From the NCBI GenBank assembly GCA_902542855.1, contig CACBWE010000006.1, positions 1-44,112 on the forward strand: a DNA stretch of 44,112 nucleotides, in the 5' to 3' direction. The stretch comes from an uncultured Pelagibacteraceae bacterium (GTDB taxonomy: Bacteria; Pseudomonadota; Alphaproteobacteria; Pelagibacterales; Pelagibacteraceae). The notes beneath the pieces are model-generated. The model was not told the origin of the DNA, made no database searches, and worked only from the letters and a program-made list of their open reading frames with translations. The position numbers were made by a program, and so were the translations under genes. Position 1 is the first letter of the stretch, and each line of letters starts with the position of its first letter. Below are positions 19,344 through 28,182 of the stretch, piece after piece.

Positions 19344-20321
19344 CTATTCAATACTATTTTTACCTAATAGTTCTTTATAAATGTTGTTTACTCTATGTAC
19401 TTCTGTTGCAGTATTAAAATAACATTCGTATTCTATTTCCTCTGGTGTTACATCAAAATGATAATGGCCAGCGTCTCTGTCATGCTCGTAAGAATGAAAG
19501 TGAGTATGTTCGCCAGATTCTCTTAAATTTAATTCTCCCCCAGTTGGATCACCAGTCCAAAGAACTGTATAGCATTGTAATTTTGGTCCAACAGGTTCAT
19601 AAAATTGAAGAAAATCTTTTACACATTTCATTTGTTTTGGATCGTAATACTCGTGTTTAATATCTTTATAATCAGGTTGCACGTGAGATCTTATTTTTCC
19701 ATTTAATACTCTAAACACACCTGCGAGAGACATGTGCTCATTATCTTTAATTTTCAAATTTTTTAATAAAGAAGACCTTATTGCTTGAGGCAAAGAACCT
19801 TGTTCTCCATTTCTGCCTTTGATTTTAATTTTAATTACTTTTCCTTGTTTACCATCTGTATAATAAATATTTCCAAGTCCACCATGTTTTTTTGCAGAAT
19901 ATTTTTCAACAACACATTTTTTGTCAGGACTTACTCTTGCTATTATTGATTTAGATTCATCAGTTATTAAATTTTCATTTATAACTAATTCTCCACAATG
20001 ACCATCTAAACATGACATTGCACCTGATCCAGCTCCTAAAGCATAAGATTTTTCAGAATCAATCATTTTAGATATTTCTTGATAGTCAAACTCTGCACCA
20101 ATAAATTTTGGATCATGCATATAAGGCTCTCCGCCAACGTCTATTATTTTTTGATTTCCACTAATTCCTTCTGATGGACAATCCCAATCTCTAAGATTTG
20201 GGCAATCTACCACTTCTACTTCAACTTTTTTGAAATTTTCAGACAATCCTTTTCTTAATGCAATTGAAATGTCTTTTAATGAATAATCTTTAAATATTCC
20301 TTTTTCTATTTTTAATTGCAT
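19344..20321 (-). CDS. DUF1907 / C11orf54 (PTD012)-like protein, zinc-binding ester-hydrolase family
   Basis: VVDCPNL, GGEPYM, LGAGSG, VSPDKKCVVEKYSAK, GGLGNIYYTDGKQGKVIKIKIKGRNG, GVFRVLNGKIRSHVQP, EHTHFHSYEHDRDAGHYHFDVTPEEIEYECYF match human C11orf54 segments recalled from memory. Confidence 0.82.
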   Translation of the reverse strand: MQLKIEKGIFKDYSLKDISIALRKGLSENFKKVEVEVVDCPNLRDWDCPSEGISGNQKIIDVGGEPYMHDPKFIGAEFDYQEISKMIDSEKSYALGAGSGAMSCLDGHCGELVINENLITDESKSIIARVSPDKKCVVEKYSAKKHGGLGNIYYTDGKQGKVIKIKIKGRNGEQGSLPQAIRSSLLKNLKIKDNEHMSLAGVFRVLNGKIRSHVQPDYKDIKHEYYDPKQMKCVKDFLQFYEPVGPKLQCYTVLWTGDPTGGELNLRESGEHTHFHSYEHDRDAGHYHFDVTPEEIEYECYFNTATEVHRVNNIYKELLGKNSIE

Positions 20322-20357
20322 GATGTTAATAAGCTATTATTTATTTTGCATAATGTC

Positions 20358-20383
20358 TATAGATAATATATATAATTTCTATA
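20358..20383. promoter_or_regulatory. Candidate operator palindrome in divergent DUF1907/panE-like intergenic region
   Basis: TATAGATAATATATATAATTTCTATA, 22 of 26 positions self-complementary. Confidence 0.4.
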
Positions 20384-20409
20384 CATAAATAATTTTAAAT
20401 AAGATAACG

Positions 20410-21354
20410 ATGATTAATAAAGATTTAAAAGTGGCTGTGCTTGGTGCAGGAGCAATGGGTTGTTTATTTGGCGGTTTACTTTCTGAAAAAGGTTTAAATG
20501 TAATTTTAATTGATGTTTGGAAAGAACATGTAGATGCAATTAATAAAGATGGTTTAAAAATGGACGGACATGGTGGTAATCGAGTAATTAAAATGAAAGC
20601 TACTTCAGACCCATCCTCGTTGAATAAAGTAGATGCTGTGATTGTTATGTGTAAAGCTACAGCTTTAGAACCAGCATTAAATAGTGTTAAAAATATCATA
20701 GGAGACAAAACAGTGTTCATGTCTTTTCAAAATGGTATTGGTCATGAAGCAATTATCCAAAGTATTGTGGGTGATGAAAAAGTTATTGGTGGAACAACTA
20801 CTCAGGCTTCGAATATTTTGGGTCCTGGACATATAATGAATCATGGTTCATTACCATCTTGGATTGGTGAGTACGAGGGAGGAATTTCTGATCGAATTAA
20901 AGAAATAGCAGATACCTTTACCGCTCACAATCTTGAAATGATTGCTGCAGAGGATGTGAAGAAAAGAAAATGGATGAAACTTTTTGCTCTAACAGCAATT
21001 GGACCATTATCTGCGATTTTTGATCTTCATCATACTGACTTATATATAAATAACAAAGCAAATGAAGTATCTCGTGGTTTAGGTAAAGAAATAATTTTAG
21101 AAACTAGAGAAGTTGCACTTGCTGATGGTGTAAATGTTTCTGAGGATGAATGCTTATTTATGTTTAATAAAATTGTAGATTCAATGCAAACTAACAAATC
21201 ATCAATGGCTTTTGACGTTCAATACAAGAGAAAAACAGAAATAGACTTTATTAGTGGTGCGGTTTCAAAAATAGGTAAAAAACATGGTGTTAAGACACCA
21301 TTAAATGATCTCATGTATAAAATGATTAAAGTGAAAGAAGGCATGTACAGCTAA
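20410..21354 (+). CDS. ApbA/PanE-family 2-dehydropantoate 2-reductase-like oxidoreductase
   Basis: VLGAGAMGCLFGG; FQNGIG; RKWMKLFALTAIGPLSAI (Lys) and TEIDFISG (Glu) conserved with PanE. Confidence 0.87.
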   Translation: MINKDLKVAVLGAGAMGCLFGGLLSEKGLNVILIDVWKEHVDAINKDGLKMDGHGGNRVIKMKATSDPSSLNKVDAVIVMCKATALEPALNSVKNIIGDKTVFMSFQNGIGHEAIIQSIVGDEKVIGGTTTQASNILGPGHIMNHGSLPSWIGEYEGGISDRIKEIADTFTAHNLEMIAAEDVKKRKWMKLFALTAIGPLSAIFDLHHTDLYINNKANEVSRGLGKEIILETREVALADGVNVSEDECLFMFNKIVDSMQTNKSSMAFDVQYKRKTEIDFISGAVSKIGKKHGVKTPLNDLMYKMIKVKEGMYS

Positions 21355-22224
21355 ATGCTTAGTACAAATAAATTAAAAAGAATCAAAAGTAACTTTCCAG
21401 TTTTAGTTGGTGACAACGTTGTTTCTAAAAGCATCTGTAATTTGTTAATTAAAGAAATTAGTAACTCTAAATCATTTGATGATATGATCATGGGTGGTAG
21501 AAGCAGAATAAATAAAGGTTCGAAAAATTTTAATTCATATATCAAAAACTCAGTTAACTCTGCAAAACTTTTTAAGCTTTTTAATAGCAATTTTTTTTAT
21601 AAAAAAATTGAGAGTATTTTTATTAAAAATTTTAAAGATGGATCGTGGGTTAATTTACATAAACCAAAATCCTTTAATCCTAAAAAGTTTACTATTAAAA
21701 AAAAAGTAAATTCTAAAGAATTGAAAAAAATGTTGGGTAATAATTATACTAATCCTAAAGTAAATTTAGATATTGACTTTTCAGTATCCAAAGGAGGATA
21801 TAGATTAAGACCTCATAGGGATGATATAACTAGGTTATATAATTTCTTAATTTATTTAACAGACATACCAAAAAAGAATGGTGGCTCTCTTACTATCTAC
21901 AGGAAAAAGGCAAAAAAAAATTTAAGAAAAAGTTTTAGAAGATTTCCAAAAATAGATGAGCTTGAAATAGTTAAGTCTTTTACACCCAAAAAAGGTACTG
22001 TTGTTTTTTTTCAATCTACTCCAAATTCCTATCATGGAGTAAAGCGCTTTATGGAGAAAAATTGTCCAAAACGTTTTTTTATTTATGGAAGTTATGCTTT
22101 AAATAAACCAGTTATATGGAATTACAAAGGAATCTCATATTATCCTCATATAATTAGCAACAAAAAAAGAATGTTAACCTCTTTTCATGACGTGAACTAT
22201 TTAACCACAGCACCAAAACATTGA
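21355..22224 (+). CDS. Putative 2-oxoglutarate/Fe(II)-dependent oxygenase (prolyl-4-hydroxylase-like)
   Basis: HxD in 'LRPHRDD', distal His in 'NSYHGVKR', followed by RFFIYGSY. Confidence 0.7.
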   Translation: MLSTNKLKRIKSNFPVLVGDNVVSKSICNLLIKEISNSKSFDDMIMGGRSRINKGSKNFNSYIKNSVNSAKLFKLFNSNFFYKKIESIFIKNFKDGSWVNLHKPKSFNPKKFTIKKKVNSKELKKMLGNNYTNPKVNLDIDFSVSKGGYRLRPHRDDITRLYNFLIYLTDIPKKNGGSLTIYRKKAKKNLRKSFRRFPKIDELEIVKSFTPKKGTVVFFQSTPNSYHGVKRFMEKNCPKRFFIYGSYALNKPVIWNYKGISYYPHIISNKKRMLTSFHDVNYLTTAPKH

Positions 22225-22255
22225 AATTATTTCTATGATAAAATAAATTTAAATA

Positions 22256-23236
22256 ATGACAAATACTCTTCAAAAAAAATTATACGAGAGTGGGTACTTG
22301 ATTGTTAAAAATATACTTGACTATAGAAGAGACTTAAAACCAGTTCTTAATGATATGGAATTTGTCATGGATTGTCTAATTCAAAAGTATGCAAAAAAAA
22401 CTGAAATTAAAAAAGTTCTTACTCTAAATTTTAAAAAAAAATATTCATATATATCAAAACTTAATATTTATGATCTGGATCAATATTTTAACACAAGATT
22501 ACCAAGAGACCATGTTAAAAAAGATAGTGATTATTTCGCTACTCAATCATTATGGAATTTAATTACAAATAAAAGAATTTTAGATGTTGTTGAAAAAATT
22601 TTAGGGAAAGAAATAATGTCTAACCCTGTTCAAAATACTAGAATCAAACAACCTGAAAAAAAATTACCAAGAGGATCAATTAATGACGGCTTAAGTGGTA
22701 GAACACCATGGCATCAAGACGCTGCAGTTTTAAATTCTAGAGGACAAAAATTAACTGATATGGTTACAGTGTGGATTCCTTTCACCAAAACTACTAAAAA
22801 GAATGGATGTATGATTACAGTAAAAAAAATTAATAAAATGGGATTATTAAACCATGTATCTGGATATAGAGGACAGGTGGAATTAAAAAATAGTAAATTA
22901 CTTGATGATATGGAGCACATTTATTTAGAAGCAAATGTAGGTGATATAATATTATTGCACAAACATTCCATTCACTGCTCTTTACCAAATAGATCAAATG
23001 ATTTTAGAATTAGTGCTGATTTAAGGTATAATGTTGCAGGACAACCATCAGGCAGGGAGCCGCTTCCAAACTTCTATGTTAGAAGTAAAAATAAAAACAA
23101 TCTTAAAGTTCAAAATTTTAAACAATGGTTATCTCTTTGGGAGAATGCTAAAGAAAGACGTATCGGAAAACATGCATTTAAGTATCCTTTGCCGACATTT
23201 AAGAATAATAAAAGAGACTTGTCAAATTTAGTTTAA
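22256..23236 (+). CDS. Phytanoyl-CoA dioxygenase (PhyH)-family oxygenase
   Basis: TPWHQDAAVLN, VTVWIPFTKTTKKNGCM, GDIILLHKHSIHCSLPNRSNDFRISADLRYN. Confidence 0.85.
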   Translation: MTNTLQKKLYESGYLIVKNILDYRRDLKPVLNDMEFVMDCLIQKYAKKTEIKKVLTLNFKKKYSYISKLNIYDLDQYFNTRLPRDHVKKDSDYFATQSLWNLITNKRILDVVEKILGKEIMSNPVQNTRIKQPEKKLPRGSINDGLSGRTPWHQDAAVLNSRGQKLTDMVTVWIPFTKTTKKNGCMITVKKINKMGLLNHVSGYRGQVELKNSKLLDDMEHIYLEANVGDIILLHKHSIHCSLPNRSNDFRISADLRYNVAGQPSGREPLPNFYVRSKNKNNLKVQNFKQWLSLWENAKERRIGKHAFKYPLPTFKNNKRDLSNLV

Positions 23237-23251
23237 TATTTAAAAAAATTA

Positions 23252-24175
23252 ATGACTAAAATTTTAATTACAGAATTTATCAATCAAAGTAGTTTAGAAA
23301 ATTTAAATAAAAAATTTGATGTTAAGTATGATGAAAAATTATATGAAAATGAAAAACAACTAATAACAATGATTAAAGATTATGAAGGTCTAATTGTTAG
23401 AAATAAAACTCAGGTAAATTTAGACATTTTAAAAAATGCCTTAAAGTTAAAATTTATTGGAAGGTTGGGTGTTGGCTTAGATAATATTGATACAGAATAT
23501 TGTAAAAATAAAAAAATTCATGTTCAACCAGCTACAGGAATGAATGCAGATTCTGTTGCTGAATATGTCATTTCTTCATCAATGTCTCTTATAAAAAAAA
23601 TCCCAATGTTTCATAATGGAACTATCAAAGGTGAATGGCCAAGAACAACAATTAAGTCCATAGAAATAAACCAAAAAAATTTAGGGATAATAGGATTTGG
23701 GATAATTGGAAAAAAAGTTGCTGAGTATTCTTCAAAAAATGGTTTAAAGATTTTAGCCTACGATCCTTATGTTAAAGAAATAAATGATAAAGAAATTGAC
23801 GCTAAATTATCAAGTTTAAAGGAGATATATGAAAAATCAGATATCATTTCCATACACTTGCCTTTAACAGATGAAACAAAAAACATGGTAAATGAATTTT
23901 CATTTTCTCAAATGAAGAATAAACCAATTATAATAAATACCTCAAGAGGAGGTATAATAAATGAAAGTGATTTAATTAAAGCTTACCATAAAAATATTAT
24001 TTCTGGATTTGCTCTAGATGTTTTTGAAAATGAACCAATAGAGAGCAAATTTTATCACAAAATAAAACCAGGTATGAATTGTATTTTGACGCCTCATATC
24101 TCTGGTGTAACAACAGAGTCAAACATTAGAGTAAGTGACTTTATAGTTAAAAAAATTACAGATTTTTTTAATTAA
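23252..24175 (+). CDS. D-isomer-specific 2-hydroxyacid dehydrogenase (SerA-like)
   Basis: GRLGVGLDNID, IGFGIIGKKVAEY, INTSRGGIINE, DVFENEPIE, TPHISG. Confidence 0.9.
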   Translation: MTKILITEFINQSSLENLNKKFDVKYDEKLYENEKQLITMIKDYEGLIVRNKTQVNLDILKNALKLKFIGRLGVGLDNIDTEYCKNKKIHVQPATGMNADSVAEYVISSSMSLIKKIPMFHNGTIKGEWPRTTIKSIEINQKNLGIIGFGIIGKKVAEYSSKNGLKILAYDPYVKEINDKEIDAKLSSLKEIYEKSDIISIHLPLTDETKNMVNEFSFSQMKNKPIIINTSRGGIINESDLIKAYHKNIISGFALDVFENEPIESKFYHKIKPGMNCILTPHISGVTTESNIRVSDFIVKKITDFFN

Positions 24176-25250
24176 TTATTTCCTCTAGATTTATCAATCT
24201 ACCTTGTTTTATTGATTTTTCTGCAGCCTCACCCATTGCAACAGCAATTAAACCATCTTGTAATGAAACCTCTGGATCTGAATTACTTTCAATAGCTTTC
24301 AAAAAAGCTAAGTGTTCGTAGTAAGTAGATCCATGATGGTGGCCGGCCTCAAGAATTTTTTTATCTACTTCAATATTTTCGATATGTGTTTTACCATCTC
24401 TCATTCCAATTCTTATATTTGATGAGGTTTTACCTGAATCATTAGAAGGGACCGAAGTTTCAATTTTGCCTTTATTTCCTGTGGCTACAAGCTCTTCTTG
24501 CATGTCAGAATTTTCTGCAAACATGCAAAGCTCAAGCAAACTTCTTGCTCCATTTTCAAAATTTACAATCACATAGGCATTATCAATGATGTCTGGCTTT
24601 TTTTCATTATACACTTCATCCAAATGGTTAACGTCTTGACCACCACTTGCATAAACACTGAGCGGCTTACTTTGAATAATCAATCTCATTAAATCAAAGA
24701 AATGGCAGCATTTTTCAACAAGTGTACCACCAGTATTTTCTTCAAAACGATTCCAATCATTTACTTTTTTTAAAAAAGGAAATCTATGTTCCCTTATGGT
24801 TAAAGTTTTTAAATTACCAATTTTGTTATTATGAATTTCATTAATAAACTTTGAAACTGGCGGCATATATCTATACTCCATTGCAGTCCAAAATACTGAA
24901 GGATAATCTTTTGTAAGTTTTTTTATTTCTAAGCAATCTTTTGTATTAGTGCATAATGGTTTTTCTATTAATATGTGTTTTTTAGTTTTGATTACATCTT
25001 TCAAGATTTCTATATGAGTAAAGTTAGGAGATGAAATTAAGTACACATCAACAATATTTTTTTCAATCATTTCTAAATGATTTTTAAAACAAAAAACTTT
25101 TGTTTTTAGAATTTCTTTACATTGATTTAATGAAACTTCATGAGGATCAGCAAGTGCAACTACTTCAGCATTATCAATTAATGATATATTCAAAATATGT
25201 TCTCGAGCCATTGTCCCTGCTCCAATAATTCCATATTTTATTTTTTTCAT
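24168..25250 (-). CDS. Gfo/Idh/MocA-family oxidoreductase
   Basis: YGIIGAGTMAREHI, LIEKPLCTN, GGTLVEKCCHFFDL. Confidence 0.9.
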   Translation of the reverse strand: MKKIKYGIIGAGTMAREHILNISLIDNAEVVALADPHEVSLNQCKEILKTKVFCFKNHLEMIEKNIVDVYLISSPNFTHIEILKDVIKTKKHILIEKPLCTNTKDCLEIKKLTKDYPSVFWTAMEYRYMPPVSKFINEIHNNKIGNLKTLTIREHRFPFLKKVNDWNRFEENTGGTLVEKCCHFFDLMRLIIQSKPLSVYASGGQDVNHLDEVYNEKKPDIIDNAYVIVNFENGARSLLELCMFAENSDMQEELVATGNKGKIETSVPSNDSGKTSSNIRIGMRDGKTHIENIEVDKKILEAGHHHGSTYYEHLAFLKAIESNSDPEVSLQDGLIAVAMGEAAEKSIKQGRLINLEEIIN

Positions 25251-25280
25251 ATTATGTTTGTATCAGTTTAATTTAAAAAC

Positions 25281-26630
25281 TTAATCAATACTTAGCCCGC
25301 TTGGCACTTTATCTGGTTTACCCAGTGGTCTCTGATTTCCACTTCTGCCTGTTAAAGATTTGAGAAAAGAAACAAGTTCATCAATTTCTTTATCATTCAA
25401 TTCTATAGGCTGTATGTCAATGCTTGATAGAATTCTGTCTTGTTCTCTTTTGTCTGAAAAGGTTACAAAATCAATTTCTTCTAACCAAGTTGCCTTAGGT
25501 AAATTTGCATATTCAGGTTTCCAATTCTTATTCATTTTAATTGGATTTAAATGATGCTTAATTATTGATTTTAAAGTTGGATAAGCACCATTATGACCGT
25601 AGGGAGCTGTTAAAAAAACGTTTCTCAATGCTGGCGTTTTAAATTTATACATGTCGTTTATATTATCCGTTTCGACCATTCGGCCGACGTCACGTGCATA
25701 AGGATCAAAAGGGCGTGTCCTTCCAGGACCAAACTGGGGAATTCCTATTGAATGAAATTTTTGATCTGACAACAAAGATCCTGAATGACAAGAACTACAG
25801 TTTGCTTTTCCATAAAATAAATTCATCCCATTTATTTGCTTTAAAGTTAAAGCATGTTTATCTCCATTCAAATATTCATCAAAGGGAGAGTCAAAAGATG
25901 TCCATTCATGAATTTCAAATGCAGCAATTGAATTAACAATATGTGTAATGTTTATATCTAAAGGACCGTTAACATCATCAAAAGCATTTTTAAATAACTC
26001 AACATACTCTGGAATTCCTCTAATCCTGTGTGTAATTACAGGCCATACCCTATCAATTCTCATACTATCTTTTCCAACTTTAGAGACTAAACCTATAATT
26101 TCATTTTCACCTGGGTTTCCTGCCATCTCAAACTGTCTAGTCATTGGAAACAAAGCTTGAACTGCAACTATATTATCAAGTCCTTTTGGAAGTAGTTCTT
26201 GCGCTGGGGTATTAAAACCATTACCAAATGTATCAGATTTAGTCACTCTACCGTCATGAAGCAATGTTGTAATATCTTTAAATCCTAAATTCCATAAAGC
26301 TAAAGCATTTCTTGGAATTCGTTTTTTTATTTTATCATCACCCGTACCTGCAGTTCTCTCTAAACCTATACCTTGACCTCCTTCACCAATACCTAACGAA
26401 AGTCCATCTGAACCACCTAGATCATGACTATGGCAGGTTGCGCAAGCAATGTTTCGATTTGCAGATAAAATTTTGTCATGAAATAAAAGTCTTCCAATTT
26501 TAACTTTTTCTATATCAACTTGATGAAAATCTTCGCTCTTTAGTGGTTTTGGTAAATCAGTTGCGTAAGTTTTATTTACTGAAATTAAAAATGGAATTAT
26601 AAATAATATTATTTTTAAATGATTAAATAT
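25281..26630 (-). CDS. Secreted diheme cytochrome c peroxidase (MauG/CcpA family); start codon not determined
   Basis: Signal-peptide-like segment KIILFIIPFLISVNKTYA; two heme motifs CATCH and CSSCH; the ORF-track extension to 27044 is antisense to the SEL1 gene. Confidence 0.85.
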   Translation of the reverse strand: MFNHLKIILFIIPFLISVNKTYATDLPKPLKSEDFHQVDIEKVKIGRLLFHDKILSANRNIACATCHSHDLGGSDGLSLGIGEGGQGIGLERTAGTGDDKIKKRIPRNALALWNLGFKDITTLLHDGRVTKSDTFGNGFNTPAQELLPKGLDNIVAVQALFPMTRQFEMAGNPGENEIIGLVSKVGKDSMRIDRVWPVITHRIRGIPEYVELFKNAFDDVNGPLDINITHIVNSIAAFEIHEWTSFDSPFDEYLNGDKHALTLKQINGMNLFYGKANCSSCHSGSLLSDQKFHSIGIPQFGPGRTRPFDPYARDVGRMVETDNINDMYKFKTPALRNVFLTAPYGHNGAYPTLKSIIKHHLNPIKMNKNWKPEYANLPKATWLEEIDFVTFSDKREQDRILSSIDIQPIELNDKEIDELVSFLKSLTGRSGNQRPLGKPDKVPSGLSID

Positions 26631-27089
26631 CTTTCTATACTTTTGTTTCTTCCATCCATACTTTTTGCAGAAATAGAAAATGCTCGAGATTTGATGGAAG
26701 ATGGAAGATTTAAAGAAGCTATGGAAGAACTTATGCCAGCTGCTAGATCTGGTAATGCTGATGCTGAGGAGCTTATTGGAATTATGTACGCTATGGGTCT
26801 TGGTGTTGAAAGAGATGATGTTAGAGCTTTTGAATGGTATCTCAGATCTTCTATGAAAGGTCATCCTGGTGCTCAATCTGGTGTTGGATGGTATTACGAA
26901 ATTGGTAGAGGACTCCCTGCTCCCGATCTTGTTAGAGCTTATATGTGGTATGGTTTGTCTGCTATTGGTGGAGATCCTGATGCTGCAATTTCTCAGGAAG
27001 AAGTTATTAAAAAAATGACTCCTGAACAAATTGAAAAAGCTCATATTCTCATAAAAGATTATAAATCTTGGATATATCCTTTTAGATAA
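26619..27089 (+). CDS. SEL1-like/TPR repeat secreted protein
   Basis: Signal peptide MIKYLSILLFLPSILFA; SEL1 repeats 'AEELIGIMYAMGLGVERDDVRAFEWYLRSS', 'AQSGVGWYYEIGRG...VRAYMWYGLSA'. Confidence 0.87.
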   Translation: MIKYLSILLFLPSILFAEIENARDLMEDGRFKEAMEELMPAARSGNADAEELIGIMYAMGLGVERDDVRAFEWYLRSSMKGHPGAQSGVGWYYEIGRGLPAPDLVRAYMWYGLSAIGGDPDAAISQEEVIKKMTPEQIEKAHILIKDYKSWIYPFR

Positions 27090-27117
27090 TGAGGCGAACT
27101 AAAATCCGCCCCATTAT
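27086..27117 (-). terminator. Hairpin between convergent dctP and SEL1 genes
   Basis: ATAATGAGGCG...CGCCCCATTAT; the single A/C mismatch becomes a U-G wobble on the minus-strand (dctP) transcript. Confidence 0.65.
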
Positions 27118-27129
27118 ATTAATTTAAAA

Positions 27130-28182
27130 TTACAAATCTTTTTTGTATGCGCTCGATGCTTTTTTCTCTGCTTTGGCTACTGCTTTAGTTAAAGCGTTGA
27201 AAATTTCTTTTCCGCCTTTAACATTAGCTTTAAACCAATCATACACTGGGCTAGCTTCTTTTTTAAAACTAGCTTTTTGATCAGGTGTAGGAACATATAA
27301 ATCTCCTCCACCGGCTACAAAATCCTCATAAGCTTTGATTGATTTTCTCTTAGGCGAAGCAAAAGTTGCTTGCTGCAAAGCATAGAAACCATCCGTCACT
27401 ACTTTTTTAAGATCTGATGACATTGATTCGTATTTTGCATTATTCATCCACCATAATGCTCCCATGTATGCGTGACCGTCTAAAGTAACATATTTTAGGC
27501 CTGCATCAGGAAACTTCATATTCATAATGTCAGTAATTCCATTTTTAGAACCCTCAACTACACCAGTTTGAAATGATGTAAATAATTCTGGCCATGGAAT
27601 AGGAGTTGGAGATGCACCTAACGCTCTTACAAGCTCCTGAGGCAAATCAGCTACAACCGTTCTGATTTTTAAACCTTTCATGTCAGATGGATTTGCAATT
27701 CTTCTTTTAGTATTTGCAAAATTTCTCCATCCTCCAGTATTTCCAATTGTCATCAATCTAATTGAATCATTAGAATCTTTTAAAGCCATTTTTCTCATTG
27801 TTCTTACAAAATCACCTTGCATTACATCTTCAGCAATTCTGTCATCAGCCATTAGATAAGGTAAATCTAAAACTTGAACATATGGAAATACACCTGCAGC
27901 ACCTCCAGAAGTAGAAATGTAAATATCTATACTTCCATCAGATACACCCTGTAAACACTCAGCACCCTTTGAACATAGCTGAGTACCTACAAATAACTCT
28001 ACAGCTATTTTTCCATTTGAAGCTGCTTCAACGTAGTTTTTAAATACTACAGCACCATCATAGTCTTCATCTTGATCATTAGAGTTCATTGTCATTCTTA
28101 AGTTATAATCTGCAGCCGAAACTGACGCAGTAAAACTGATCAAGAATAATAATGAAAAAAATGATTTTATTAATTTACTCAT
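27130..28182 (-). CDS. dctP: TRAP transporter substrate-binding protein DctP
   Basis: Signal peptide MSKLIKSFFSLLFLISFTASVSA; DLPYLMADD, MKGLKIRTV, ALGASPTPIPWPELF; ATG at 28182 preferred because it has an AGGGG SD, upstream ATG 28200 does not. Confidence 0.93.
   Translation of the reverse strand: MSKLIKSFFSLLFLISFTASVSAADYNLRMTMNSNDQDEDYDGAVVFKNYVEAASNGKIAVELFVGTQLCSKGAECLQGVSDGSIDIYISTSGGAAGVFPYVQVLDLPYLMADDRIAEDVMQGDFVRTMRKMALKDSNDSIRLMTIGNTGGWRNFANTKRRIANPSDMKGLKIRTVVADLPQELVRALGASPTPIPWPELFTSFQTGVVEGSKNGITDIMNMKFPDAGLKYVTLDGHAYMGALWWMNNAKYESMSSDLKKVVTDGFYALQQATFASPKRKSIKAYEDFVAGGGDLYVPTPDQKASFKKEASPVYDWFKANVKGGKEIFNALTKAVAKAEKKASSAYKKDL

Noticed and set aside
20379-20720. Minus-strand 113-aa ORF
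   Set aside because: Antisense to the PanE-like CDS, no independent evidence
26631-27044. N-terminal ~138-aa extension of the minus-strand 587-aa ORF
   Set aside because: Low-complexity Ser/Phe/Asn-rich, exactly antisense to the SEL1 gene, and upstream of a clear signal peptide; explained by SEL1 codon bias
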